From: Cryptomeria japonica | Taxonomy: Eukaryota > Streptophyta > Pinopsida > Cupressales > Cupressaceae | Assembly: GCF_030272615.1 (NCBI RefSeq) | Contig: NC_081412.1 | Coordinates: 339,814,870 to 339,878,869 of the forward strand | Length of the DNA stretch: 64,000 nt | Direction of reading: 5' to 3' | Part shown: positions 1 to 11,718 of the stretch, in pieces | Position numbering within the stretch: position 1 is the stretch's first letter | How the letters are laid out: each line of letters opens with the position of its first letter | Position numbers and translations under genes: made by a program | Notes under the pieces: model-generated | The model's database searches: none | What the model saw: only the letters and a program-made list of their open reading frames with translations | What the model was told of the DNA's origin: nothing

Positions 1-3000
1 GTGTTGGACAGTGGCTGTTCACACCATATGATAGGAGACAAAAATAGATTTATTCATTTTGAAGACTTTGATGGAGGTTTTGTAAGATTTGGTGATAATT
101 CAGGAGCTTTCGTCAGAGGTAAGGGTACATTATTACTGAATGATGATACTCCAATACATGATGTGTATTTTGTTGAAGGATTGAAACACAACCTACTAAG
201 TGTTAGTCAGATTTGTGATAGTGGTTATAATGTGTCCTTCACTTCTCATAGTTGTACTATAAAAACTAAGTCTGGTAAAATTGTAGCTGCTGGTTTGAGA
301 ACAATTGGCAATGTTTACAACCTGCTTGACTCCACAAACTATGAAATCAACGAAGGCATGTGTCTTATGGGTCAAGTTGAGGAAAATTGGTTGTGGCACA
401 AACGTTTGGGACATGTGAACTTTGATAATCTGGTTCGAATCAGCAAGAATCAGAATGTTAGAGGCTTACCCATCTTGAGTAAACCAGAAAACTCTGTGTG
501 CAAAGAGTGTCTTAAAGGTAAACAAACAAAAACAACTTTTAAATCTAAAGAACACTCTTCTATTAGACCGTTACAACTTGTTCACACAGATTTATGTGGT
601 CCAACCAGGACACAATCCATCAACGGTGAAAAATACTTCATGCTTTTTGTGGATGATTATACAAGAATGATATGGGTTACTTTTCTCAAACATAAATCCG
701 AAGCATTTGTCAGATTTAAAATTTTCAGGAAAATGGTTGAACGTGAAACTGATTTAAAGCTCAAATGTTTAAGATCAGACAAAGGTGGTGAGTTTACATC
801 ACAAGAGTTTATAGATTATTGTGAGAAACATGACATTAAAAGACAATATGCTGCTACCCGAACACCTCAACAGAACGGGGTGGTTGAAAGAAAAAATAGA
901 ACAGTCAAAGAGATGGCTCGCACAATGCTGAATGAAGAAAATCTGCCTGACAAATATTGGAAAGAAGTTGTTCACACAGCAGTTTACATTTTGAATCGTG
1001 TGCAAATCAGGGTAAAATCCACTTTTACTCCTTATGAACTTTGGTATGGTAAAGCTGTATCAATAAAATACTTCAAAATTTTTGGTTGCAAATGTTATAT
1101 AAAAAGAGATGAAGAAAATCTAGGTAGTTTTGATGCTAAGACTGATGAGGGTATCTTTCTTGGATACTCTACTCATAGCAAAGCTTATAGATGTTTCAAT
1201 AATAGATTGAACAAGATTGTTGAAACTATTAATGTAAGATTCGATGAGCAATTTCTTCTAAGTGATGGTATGCAGGATGTTGAAGAGGATATTTCAATAA
1301 GACTGGAACAAGTTCCTAAATCCGCTGAAACAGAAATTACAAATGAAAAGAGTCCTCCACCAAGTCCTAAAACTGAAATTCTTTTACATACACCCTCTAG
1401 AATCATTACTAAAAGACATCCTCAAAGTCAGATTATTGGTGAAATGGATGCTGGAATCTTGACTAGGAGAAGAGCAAAAACTGGTGAACAAGCTCAAATG
1501 GCTGAGCATTACTGTCTGGTAACTGATTTTGAACCTAAGTCTGTTTCTGAAGCTCTTGTTGATGATTGTTGGCTGCATGCTATGCAAGATGAAATCAGTC
1601 AAATAGAAAAGAATAAAACCTGGGAACTTGTGCCTAGACCAGATGATAAAAATGTTATAGGGGGTAAATGGATTTTTAGAAATAAACTTGATGAATCTGG
1701 TAAAGTTGTTAGGAATAAAGCACGCTTTGTGTGTAAAGGCTATGCACAGCAAGAAGGTGTAGATTTTGGTGAAACATTTGCACCTGTTGCTAGGCTAGAG
1801 TCAATACGAATATTTCTGGCATACTCATGTTATAAAAACTTTAAAGTGTATCAAATGGATGTTAAAACAGCATTCCTTAATGGTTATCTTGATGAAGAGG
1901 TATATATGGAACAACCAGAAGGGTTTGTCTCTGCAGATAAACCTGATTATGTATACAAGTTGAAAAAGGCTCTTTATGGCCTTAAACAAGCTCCAAGAGC
2001 TTGGTACTCCAGGTTAGATGCCCATCTTACAACAAACGGATATACTAGAGGTGGTGTTGACAGTAACCTGTATGTCAAAGTTGAAGGTAATGATACTTTA
2101 GTTGTTGAAGTTTATGTGGATGATATTATATTTGGCTGTCATAATGATGCCGTATCCAAAAAGTTTTCAAAACTCATGGAATCTGAATTTGAAATGTCCA
2201 TGTTGGGTGAATTAACCTTCTTTCTTGGGCTTCAAGTAATGCAGCTTGAACAAGGCATTTTTCTCTCACAAACCAAATATGCGAAAGAGATGCTTAAAAA
2301 GTTCAATATGACAGATTGCAAACCTATTAGTACTCCAATGGAGACTGGTTGTAAATTGACCAAGTCAGATGACTCACCTGAGGTAAATCAATCTGAGTAT
2401 AGATCAATGGTTGGCAGCCTACTGTATTTGACTACATCTAGGCCTGATTTGATGCATGCAGTTTGTTTGGTTTCACGTTTTCAGTCTGCCCCCAAACAAT
2501 CTCATTTGATTGCTATAAAAAGGATATTCAAGTATATTCAAGGTACTTTAGACTTTGGCTTGTGGTATTCACGAAATAATGATTTTACTCTTGTTGGTTT
2601 TACGGATGCTGACTGGGCTGGCTGTATAGATGATAGAAAAAGCACCAGTGGTGCAGCTTTCTTCTTAGGAGATCGCCTTGTTGCCTGGCACAGCAAAAAG
2701 CAAGAATGTGTCACTTTATCAACTGCAGAATCTGAATATATTGCAGCAACAACTTGTTGTACGCAATTAATCTGGATGTCTCATCAACTTGCTGATATGG
2801 GTATTATAGTTGACAAGCCCATCTCCATCTTCTGTGATAATACTAGTGCCATCAGTCTTTCAAAGAATCCTGTGATGCACTCTCGCACTAAACATGTTGC
2901 TATTAAATTACTGTTTCTCCGAGAACTAGTGTTGGCTAATGAATTTCAAGTTTTATATGTACCTTCCCAGGCACAAGTAGCGGATATTTTTACAAAAGCT

Positions 3001-3075
3001 TTGTCTAAAGAAGTCTTTGAACGGTTAAGGGATAGAATGGGAGTGCTTTCTCAATCGGCTCTTGTCTTCACCTAA
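1..3075 (+). CDS. Ty1/copia pol polyprotein, 5'-truncated by window edge
   Basis: This 1024-codon frame is open to its stop and continues upstream of the window; its first codon is GTG inside the protein, not a start. Domains in order: the aspartic protease motif D-S-G-C at residues 3-6; a GAG-pre-integrase HHCC finger (H133, H138, C167, C170); an integrase core with D197, D260 and E296, which is the DD35E spacing; reverse transcriptase from about residue 540 with YVDD at 705-708; and RNase H from about 865 with D869, E910 and the late CDN motif near 956. The order PR-INT-RT-RH defines copia. Phrases such as FFLGLQ in RT and GLWY before RNase H resemble the Sirevirus (SIRE/Maximus) branch, which is only a tentative assignment. 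The gag part is outside the window. No internal stop is visible, so this is the youngest-looking retroelement coding sequence here. Confidence 0.97.
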   Translation: MLDSGCSHHMIGDKNRFIHFEDFDGGFVRFGDNSGAFVRGKGTLLLNDDTPIHDVYFVEGLKHNLLSVSQICDSGYNVSFTSHSCTIKTKSGKIVAAGLRTIGNVYNLLDSTNYEINEGMCLMGQVEENWLWHKRLGHVNFDNLVRISKNQNVRGLPILSKPENSVCKECLKGKQTKTTFKSKEHSSIRPLQLVHTDLCGPTRTQSINGEKYFMLFVDDYTRMIWVTFLKHKSEAFVRFKIFRKMVERETDLKLKCLRSDKGGEFTSQEFIDYCEKHDIKRQYAATRTPQQNGVVERKNRTVKEMARTMLNEENLPDKYWKEVVHTAVYILNRVQIRVKSTFTPYELWYGKAVSIKYFKIFGCKCYIKRDEENLGSFDAKTDEGIFLGYSTHSKAYRCFNNRLNKIVETINVRFDEQFLLSDGMQDVEEDISIRLEQVPKSAETEITNEKSPPPSPKTEILLHTPSRIITKRHPQSQIIGEMDAGILTRRRAKTGEQAQMAEHYCLVTDFEPKSVSEALVDDCWLHAMQDEISQIEKNKTWELVPRPDDKNVIGGKWIFRNKLDESGKVVRNKARFVCKGYAQQEGVDFGETFAPVARLESIRIFLAYSCYKNFKVYQMDVKTAFLNGYLDEEVYMEQPEGFVSADKPDYVYKLKKALYGLKQAPRAWYSRLDAHLTTNGYTRGGVDSNLYVKVEGNDTLVVEVYVDDIIFGCHNDAVSKKFSKLMESEFEMSMLGELTFFLGLQVMQLEQGIFLSQTKYAKEMLKKFNMTDCKPISTPMETGCKLTKSDDSPEVNQSEYRSMVGSLLYLTTSRPDLMHAVCLVSRFQSAPKQSHLIAIKRIFKYIQGTLDFGLWYSRNNDFTLVGFTDADWAGCIDDRKSTSGAAFFLGDRLVAWHSKKQECVTLSTAESEYIAATTCCTQLIWMSHQLADMGIIVDKPISIFCDNTSAISLSKNPVMHSRTKHVAIKLLFLRELVLANEFQVLYVPSQAQVADIFTKALSKEVFERLRDRMGVLSQSALVFT

Positions 3076-3642
3076 TGCATGATTTGAGGGGGAGTGTTGC
3101 TCTGTTGATTTACTTTCTTTTTGTCCTTGTGTTTAAAATGAAAAAGAAAAAAAAAGGGGGAGAAAGTGACATTATATTACATTCAGGCATTGGCATTTCA
3201 GGCATTGGCATTGGCATTTCAGGCATTGGCATTTCATTTTTGATACTACAGTGGCAAGTGGCATTTCATTTTGATATTACAGTGGCATTGGCATTTTATT
3301 TTGGTATTATAGTTTGGTATTCTTGTTTGATACAGATCAGAATGGGAGTGACTGGTATTACAGTTTGGTATTCTTGTTTGATACAGATCAGATTGGGAGT
3401 TCATTATTCTGACAGTATTCATTCTTTTTACAGAATTGCATATTACAGGTTTAGAGGATCTTGTATTTCTTACAGGTGTGCATATGACAAGTTTCAGTGT
3501 TGATTGTATATGTTGTATTTATTGACAGTGACATTCTTTACATTGTTTTTGGTCCCTTCAGTTGACAACATATTTCATGGCAATGATGGTTTAAGTTTTT
3601 TTTCTTTTTAATTTTTTTGCCATCAAGGACAAAGGGGGAGTT
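3076..3642 (+). repeat. Post-pol spacer of the copia element with repeated polypurine tracts
   Basis: Between the pol stop and the probable LTR lie three purine runs: TTGAGGGGGAG at 3084-3094, a long A/G run with GGGGGAGA near 3150, and CAAAGGGGGAG at 3630-3640. The first and third are each followed by TGTTGCTCT. Several polypurine tracts before the 3' LTR are a known trait of Sireviruses. The spacer also holds a short tandem repeat of GGCATTGGCATTTCA words (3184-3235) and a 51-bp-spaced duplication starting at 3311 and 3362. The open frame across 3075-3503 is a by-product of these repeats and is not called as a gene. Confidence 0.7.
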
Positions 3643-5372
3643 TGTTGCTCTTTGATATTTTTGTCCTCGATGACAAGAAAATAAAAAGGGAGGAATTGTG
3701 TTCATTAAGCATGTGGTTATATTCTATTATAAAAGTCTTTCTCTCGGGCCAGGCTGGTGACACAGATACATTGAATTAAGCTGACTTGGCATTTAATGAA
3801 TGGTATCTTTGGTTAATATTGTGTTTAATATGTCTACGGACTAGTAGCATATTCTTGGAATACTTTATGTGACCGACATATTAAAAGTTTTTGAAAGCAT
3901 CGCTTTGTTTCATTTGTTTTGAACAAGTTTTTGAAGTCCGTCTCTAACCCTAGACGCCATGAGAGATGCAGCCTCTGTAGCAAAGAAGCTCGAGTTAGTT
4001 TGTTTGGTTGGGAAGAATGATGCAAGGGTGGACTTAACAGTGAGCTAAATGGATTTCTGGTTAGTTTCTTTTCAGTTATCAATGAGGTTGCGTATTACAG
4101 GTAATATTCTTGTTCAACTGTTTAAAAAGATTCAGGTATTTCGAATCTGGGGTTTCAGTCATGAAAAATGGAAATAATGAAACAGATTTAGCCTTATTTT
4201 TTGGTTTTCAAATTTGGAAATTCAAGCATCTTTAGTTTATTTAGATCAATACAGAGTCAATGACATTATCTCTCAGCTTCTCTTTTCGTTGCACAGTTAA
4301 TCGGTTATTTTTTTCAGTTTGCAAATTCCAGTAAGAGTTTGGTAACCCTATACGAGGGTTATTCTTGAAGACGTTTTTTTTGGGGAAAGAGAACAGTTTA
4401 AAAACAGAACATGTTGAAATACATGAGAGGAGTGTGAATAAGGGAAAAAAAACAAAGAGTTTGTTGAAAAAGAAAACAAAGTGCTCTGTGTATAACAAAA
4501 GATTATCAGAGATTTTGGATAGTCGAGGGTTCTAGAGTATTACTCTATTTTGTTGCAGAGTACATGAGGCTATAGTGGTTGAAATTATTTTTGTTGATTC
4601 AGAGATTGAGTTTTCTCTCTGATAGTGTTTAATTTCTTTAAAAGAATGTTATTATTCTCTATCTGTGTTACAAAGACATGAAGAATATTGTTGCAAAAAT
4701 CATTTAGAAAGAATCATTTATACAGATTGGTAAAATATACTCGCTCCAATCACTGATGGTTTTGTGACTGCAGAACTAAAAGCAATCATAAAATTACCAG
4801 TGACTGTAGCTTGAGTTGGAATGTTTCTATTGGATAAGAAAGAGGGGTTGGTGCTCCTTGAGGCTTTGTGGCTTCTAAATTTTGTGTACTGAGTTGGTGC
4901 TCTTTGAAATAATATAAGGAATCTTACCGAGTGGTTTTTCTACTCCAGGAGGGTTTTCCACTCATGAAAATCATGGTGTTATGTGCCCTGTCTTGTCTCA
5001 ATTTGTCTTACTGGTTTATGCTCTGATACTACATGATTTTTGCTCCTTTTATTTCATACTCAGTTTTGTTCGAATTTATGTGATGTAATCTTTGCAATAC
5101 TCATTTAACTGTTTTATGTTTTTGTAAAAGAATCAAAAACATTTTGTTTTTTGAAAAACATGAATCAAGTTTTTCATTTGCTCTTATTGTGTAATCCTTG
5201 CTTCGTTAACAGTGTTATATCAAGATGTTAAGTCTCATTTGTTTAGTTTTTCAACTTACATTCATCTGTGTTTTTGTTAAACAAACTTGCCAAGTTTAGA
5301 AGGAGTTCTTGTTAAAATTATTACACTCTGATTCACCCCCCCCCCCCTCTCAGAGTGTCTCCACTTCCAACA
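3643..5372 (+). repeat. 3' LTR of the copia element
   Basis: The LTR begins TGTTG after a polypurine tract and ends CAACA at 5372, giving a perfect 5-bp inverted terminus. Just inside the end is the C-rich block GATTCACCCC (5329 onward), commonly seen near the 3' end of plant copia LTRs. Around 4920-5000 is a GGTTTTTCTACTCC / GGGTTTTCCACTCATG pair resembling the repeat region near copia polyadenylation sites. An alternative start is TGTTG at 3095, right after the first polypurine tract; that would give a 2278-bp LTR. The partner 5' LTR is outside the window, so neither the start nor the target duplication can be settled here. Confidence 0.65.
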
Positions 5373-5551
5373 AAGTTTTAGTTTTGTTATCCCGTGGTTC
5401 ATCTTAGCGCCAATTCGAGTGAGGTAGTGGCAAATCGGTTTGTCCTTTGAGATTCATCATCTTGGAGGCGACAAATCTCTTCCCCTACAAATGTTCTATT
5501 TTAATAAGATGTTAAAGAAAAATACCAAAATGAAATCAATTTGAATAGGGT
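5373..5551. other. Flank of the copia insertion, no gene seen
   Basis: Unique-looking sequence between the LTR end and the PPR fragment. No reading frame or repeat is supported. Confidence 0.4.
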
Positions 5552-6300
5552 ATGGACGGCATTAGAGCAAAATTAGTGGAGAGAAATTTGCCAGACATTA
5601 TAATTGATCTGTTATGCTTGCAGGAAAATAATGGAACCATGGGCAACGTACCTGAAGCGTTTGACAGAATGCCCCAGGGAGACGCCATCTCTTGGAATGC
5701 AATAATTGCAAAATATGCAGAATCCGGCCGATCTGATGAAAGGGCTTTAGCAACTTCCAAGAGAATGCAATGGCGCAGGTAAAGCCAAATTCCTCAACCT
5801 TCGCCTGTGCCCTCACCACCTGTGCCAGTTGGGTATATGTTTTTTTTAAAAAGTTGCCGCGGCAATCTGATCTATTTTAACGTGGGCTTAGGGAGTGGCA
5901 ATGTTTTCGGGAATTGATCTGACAGATTCGCTGAGAAGGATCCCCTAACTTTCAAGCAAATACAATTGGCACATAACAACAACATTTCTCCTTCCAGGAT
6001 GGGAAGAAGGTGGGCTTTCTTTTTGCAGACACTTTTAGAAGCTTTCACACAGCTTCCCTCACCTCCCCACTAGCATGAGCACCGGCTATCCCCAAAAATG
6101 GGTCCTCTGAAAGCTCTCGAGCTTTCTAGCCAAAAACAATGTAGTTGACCATTGCAAGATACGTCCAGTATGAGTATTTTTGCATACCCTCTTTTTGAAA
6201 CTTTCAAGCAAATGCTTTTGGCTAGCGTAAAAGCCCCATCACTCAGGCCATCCCTCTCATTAAAGCATTGTCTCCCAGTCAATGTGTTAATGTCCTCCAT
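5552..6300 (+). pseudogene. PPR (pentatricopeptide repeat) gene fragments
   Basis: The frame at 5552-5782 reads as a PLS-class PPR unit: AFDRMPQGDAISWNAIIAKY follows the plant pattern FDxMPxRDxxSWNAMIAxY. A frameshift near 5780 moves the continuation into the next frame, where VKPNSSTFACALTTCAS matches the usual start of the following unit. Weaker traces follow: TFKQIQLA near 5947 and ETFKQMLLASVKA near 6198, both resembling the hinge between L and S motifs. Plant PPR proteins of this class normally carry ten or more units and act on organellar RNA; here only scattered pieces remain, with frameshifts and stops. The part after about 5840 is low confidence. Confidence 0.7.
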
Positions 6301-6510
6301 TTCAAGCTTCTGCCATCGCTTTCAATGGAAGAGTTGCCCCTGTCGTCGTCCTTACGTCTCTTGCAGGTTTTATTTATTTTCCAGAATGGATGGGCGTTGC
6401 ATTCACATGAATATAATGGCTTCTGTCTTGACTAAGACTCATGGTCGATGGAATAATAATGGCAATTGGTGCCTAAAACTCTCTTCCGTCTTATTTCTCC
6501 AACGAATATC

Positions 6511-6975
6511 TAGGGGAAAGGATCGAGTAGTCGTGCACCCTAACTTCGCGCTTCTCAAAATCCTACTTGGAAATTTCAAATCACTCCGATTTTTTTACAG
6601 CAGCTTACTTAGCAAGTCCCCTGCTAATAACTAAGGTTTCAGGGCCATGTCATCAAATATGATGCCACATCAGCATGTTTTTTGCCAAGGTGTCCAAAAC
6701 AGCCCCAAAAAAAAGTGAGACCAATAGGCATGCAAAAGAGACCCCAATAGTTGTGCAGCTGACATGGCATCACCTGATTGGTTACTTTTTACAATATTAG
6801 TACATTTCTTAACAACTATTGGTACATTTCCTAACAACTGTTGGTACATTTCCTAACAAAAGTTGAAATTTTTTGTTTCAAACAATAGGTTTTATTTGTT
6901 CAATTTTTGGAACAAAAGGTATCAACAACCCTCACAACAATTGGTACATGCTCAACTACTGGGTCCTTTCCCCTA
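6511..6975. mobile_element. MITE copy 1 (TAGGGGAAAGGA family), intact ends
   Basis: A 465-bp non-coding element bounded by TAGGGGAAAGGA at 6511-6522 and its exact reverse complement TCCTTTCCCCTA at 6964-6975. If the outer TA is a target duplication, the terminal repeat is GGGGAAAGGA and the element would be Tc1/mariner-like; that class is inferred. The interior contains repeated GGTACATTTCCTAACAA words (about 6800-6860). A second copy about 88-95 percent identical by eye lies at 11048-15524. Confidence 0.8.
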
Positions 6976-9900
6976 GTATTTATTTGAACAATTTTATATA
7001 GATTTACGAAGTCATTCATCATTTAATGCAACTTCTAGATATCGTGTAGTCTTACCCCCAAGTAGGAGAAATTGACATGACACTCAGGGAGTATACAGAT
7101 CGCTTATCCCACTTACTTAGATAATGTAATTTCACCCATTAATCACTCTCACTCTTATACATGTATTATGGAGTTCATTTATTCTTATTGTAATGAATTT
7201 TTATAAGTATGAAGATGTTATTCAATATATATCGTTTGGGGAATGAGTAATATATGTATATTGAAATGAATATTGTTTAAAATCATCTTTTTATTTATAT
7301 TTACTTTCTATTTGAAGTTGGTGACAATAAGAGAGATTTATGAAGATTAATGGTAACTTTCTTTCATAACGAATGTTTATTAATAAGAGATATAAGAAAT
7401 AATAACGGTAACCAGTTATGAAAATAAAACTATTAAATATTTTGTATTTTATTTATAATATCTAAGACATAATGCATGACATGGTGCTGACACAAATGTT
7501 GGTCAAATCTCTAGTTTCCAAGGCTATTATCTTAGATGTTTAGTTATTCAACAGGATTGATGAATTTAAGATGATCTTAGCTACCACTATATTATTCTCT
7601 CTCCTATATCCATCTCACCTTAAATAGCAAATACATTACTACAAAGTTAACTATGAATTCATATTGATAACACACCATTCACATATTGGGTAAAATTCAC
7701 TACCGATAATTATTTTTAATTTGCTAACTCTTAGCTTCAAGTTTGCCATTTCTTTTCTTTTTAATAAGATCTATTGTCTCCCACAATCTCCTCAATGGTC
7801 AATCCATTATCCAATATAAAATCTAATGGTAATCCTTATAACTTATGTAAAATAACTTTAAACTAATTAAGGTATAGAACTATTCAATAATTGAAACCAT
7901 TCTAATTTTGTCTATATCATAAGTTTAAATTTAACAATGTCATTCCATTTGTTAATAAAGTAATAGGGTGAAGAATGCTCAACATAACATGAATAAAACC
8001 ATCATAATTATCATGTACTTGCATTCTCATGTAACTTTAAATATCCAACCGTACTATTATTGCAGCAATATCGGTTCATTTATATCTTATCTAAATATAC
8101 TTTGGATTTACATTCTTATGGGATGAACACTTCTTAGACCACTCCTAAACCTTATTGTTAAATATAAATTTTGTTATAGTGAGGTGATATGAGTGCTTAT
8201 TACCTCATTAGTATTTGGAATTATATTTTTTTATGATGACTCACAAGGCAACCAACTAACCTTCATATAGAAAAGTGATATACTTATTTAAATCATAACC
8301 TTAGTTAAAATGGATGGGAATGCCATATAATACTTTTCTGTTTCTTAAATAATTACTAGTCATGTAAAGGTAACTAAGCCTTGGGACTATAATCATTAGT
8401 TTAGTTTCCACACTTGCTTAATCACAATATTGTAAATTTCCATCACTGAGCGGGCATCTCACATTCTATATTTCCATTATTATTATCCTTCCCGTTAATG
8501 ATATTAACATAGTTACTAATCTGAATTGTTTTAATAGTAATCATTGTAAAGGCATTAGACTTCCCAACTCTAGAAAAGTTATTACATAGATATTTATTGC
8601 ATTAACATCTATAATGTGGATCAGGACAATGGTATTATTTGGCCAGTATAAAATATAGAAGTCTCTTCCTTTTAATTAACCATAACCATTTTAAACAGAG
8701 TTTTAAAGAAAGATAAAAGGTCAATTCCAACACATATTTTCATAAATTAACAATAATACTTGATTTCTACTCTTAGTCTTCTATCCAAAATAATAGAGCA
8801 AGGTAAATAAGAAAAGTACTCACCTTCTCGCCATGAGGTTGATTCCAGCCACTCACTTCTCTCAAGTCTAAGATAGGATCACACTTGTCAAAATCATTAG
8901 TACATCATAACATCCTATCCAAAGGAGCATGAGATTTTTAGTCATCATATAAACAAAGCATCTCCATCCACTATAGGCAAAATAACCATACTTTACTCTT
9001 TTAAGTCTTTGCTAATACTAGGTTGATACTGAATATCAACTAAACCAAATTGTATTTCTAATTTTGCATTAAGCATAAAGATTATTAACATAAGACTATT
9101 CTACATGAGCAACAAAATCATAATTAAGATGTAACCATAAAAATTAATGTGTCATGCCCATAATTTTTTTCCTAAGAAAACCTAACTATTTATTTTTCTT
9201 TTCATAATATAAATTGTCATGCTTGATTTACTTTATTGGGTATACACTAATAATTTATTTTATATGATTAACTAATCACTTGTTTAACACAGAGATGAAA
9301 ACATAAAACTGACATCGCAAGGCATTGTATAAAAAGGTCATATCATATCGCAACATGATATCTATGTGTAAGTAATGATCAAGGGTGTGTATCTATACAT
9401 GGTAGTCTCATCGATTCAAGTAGTAGGTTGTGTTTGACATTTGCAATCTAGCCTTTGCTAGTGTTGCACTTCAACAGTAACATTATTACCTCTTGCATCA
9501 CTTTAGCATTACTCGTAAAAAAAGGTATTACAATTCTTTCTTTTAAATATTATGTTTTAATGTTTAATGTTGTAATTCTAGTGTTCATAATTCAATTGAA
9601 GTTGGCAGTAGAGGATTCTCAATATTATTTTCACGTAAGATAGTCTCATTATTACTAAAGAAAATTACTAGCATTCCATTAACATTATTGTTCTAAACCC
9701 ATAATAACATTCCCTTAATTTTGATACAAGGAATCTTTTTATCTATGTTATTTAATAAAAATAACCCTCTATCAAATCGACATTCTCATTGATATCATTA
9801 TTGACATTAATATTAATACTTTAATTATATTAACATTAGTAATGACGCTCACCCAAGAACTTAGTTTGCTACCCATCTACACAATAGAAATAATCCAACT

Positions 9901-10035
9901 AGCACACTTAGCTCTCTCAATATATAAATAATTTCTTATAATCCTTAATTACATAGTCTATAATTATTATTATATTTTATTTTTATTTTTTTAATAATGA
10001 ATAACTAAGTTCATTTATTCCCCAAAAGAAATATC

Positions 10036-10101
<66 letters not shown>

Positions 10102-11047
10102 TTATTTCCTTATTTTAAAATAATGATTGAAAAAATAGCATCTATTTATATTTTTCTATATTTCTAAATAAGATATCAAATTTTGAATTCTTAAATTTCC
10201 AATTTAGAAACATCATCACTACATGTATAAGATATGAAGAGTATAAACTTAGAAACATCTAAGTTAAAAAGAAAATTAGAAACATTCAACACTTTTATGA
10301 ATTTTTTTTTTATTGATATATTGCTTTTTAATCACTTAATATCTATTTTAAATCACAAAAGGAATAAGAGTTTGAACTTTGAATTTTTATAAAAAAATTA
10401 GAAACATCTATATTGGAACTTAGATTTATCTAATAAGTTTAATCACTTCTAATATGTTTAAATGTAAAAGAGAGACATATACTAATGTCTTTGTTTTTAT
10501 TGTTTTACCATCGTATTTTGCATGTTATTTTACTCTTCTTTCTTGTTGCAGGATATGCAGGTCAGCTCGATTTGAAATGGAGATTTGGCCTGGTCATGAA
10601 TGTACTCAAGACCAGAGAAGTTGATGTCTTATCTAGTGGTTGAGAATTTTGAAGACAAGCCCATTTATTAGGCTCGCCAACATGAAATGGCTCCTATCAC
10701 AGTATTAAATATGCACATAGAGTGCTTGGTCACACCCCCATCCTAACTCCACGTTGACTACGAATTTGGAATCCAAGTACTATGCAAATCCAGGGGAAAG
10801 TGATTATGATCATGGTTGTAACTTCATTTAGGTACGTACCATTCCTGGACAATTTATGAGAGAAGAATGGTTTTCAACTCACTAGTTGGGGATGGAAATT
10901 GTACTGTCACGTAGATAGATGGTTAACTCAATAAAGAGCATATCAAATTCGCCATTTCCTTCAGTACTCTTTAGCAGGATTAATTTACTTTCCCATGTCC
11001 ATTTGACCAAATGCCCTTGTTCCTCTTTATCTTCTGAGCGGGTTATT
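6976..11047. other. AT-rich spacer with (AT)n microsatellite at 10039-10098
   Basis: I see no gene here. The only frame of any length is a short unsupported one near 9455-9643. A 60-bp AT dinucleotide run lies at 10039-10098. The less AT-rich stretch 10555-11040 follows a pyrimidine tract ending in TTGCAG and could be an old exon or retroelement remnant, but no conserved motif was recognised. Confidence 0.5.
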
Positions 11048-11718
11048 TAGGGGAAATTTCAAATCACTCTATTTTTTTTACAGCAGCTTACTTGGCAAGT
11101 CCCCTGCTTTTATCTAAGGTTTCAAGGCCACGTCATCAAATATGATGCCACATCAGCATGCTTTTTGCCAAGGTGTCCAAAACAGTCCAAAAAAAAAAAA
11201 GTGAGACCAATAGGCGTGCAAAAGAGACCCCAATAGTTGTGCAGCTGATATGGCATCACCTGATTGGTTACTTTTTACAATATTAGTACATTTCTTAACA
11301 ACTATTGGTACATTTCCTAACAACTGTTGGTACCAAGGAAGAAATAATCGTTTGGGGAATTAATCGACAAAACAAAAGTATAAGATTTTTTCAAAAAATC
11401 AGATATAGAAAAAAAACGTTAAAAATTACAGAAAAACAATCAAAAACTGTTTTTTATATATTTTAGGGCATTTCCATAGCATAGAGATATTGTAGGCAAA
11501 TAAAATAGACACTTGAACACATGAATTGCAGGAAATAGACTTTCGTTGTTTATATTCATATCACTGATTACGTTGCACAAAATATACTACACCATAAATA
11601 ATATCTAGATGCTGATAGATGTCAAAATATAAATTACAATATAGTTTGTGACTTTGAACAAAGTCAACCTGTAAACTAAGTACAAAATTCCAAAATCTCA
11701 AATGTAGGCAATGACATG

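Noticed and set aside
1384-1752. 122-codon reverse frame
   Set aside because: Antisense shadow of the copia pol frame.
3075-3503. 142-codon frame after copia pol
   Set aside because: It is made mostly of GGCATT and TTGGTATTC tandem words and overlaps the polypurine region; no protein motif.
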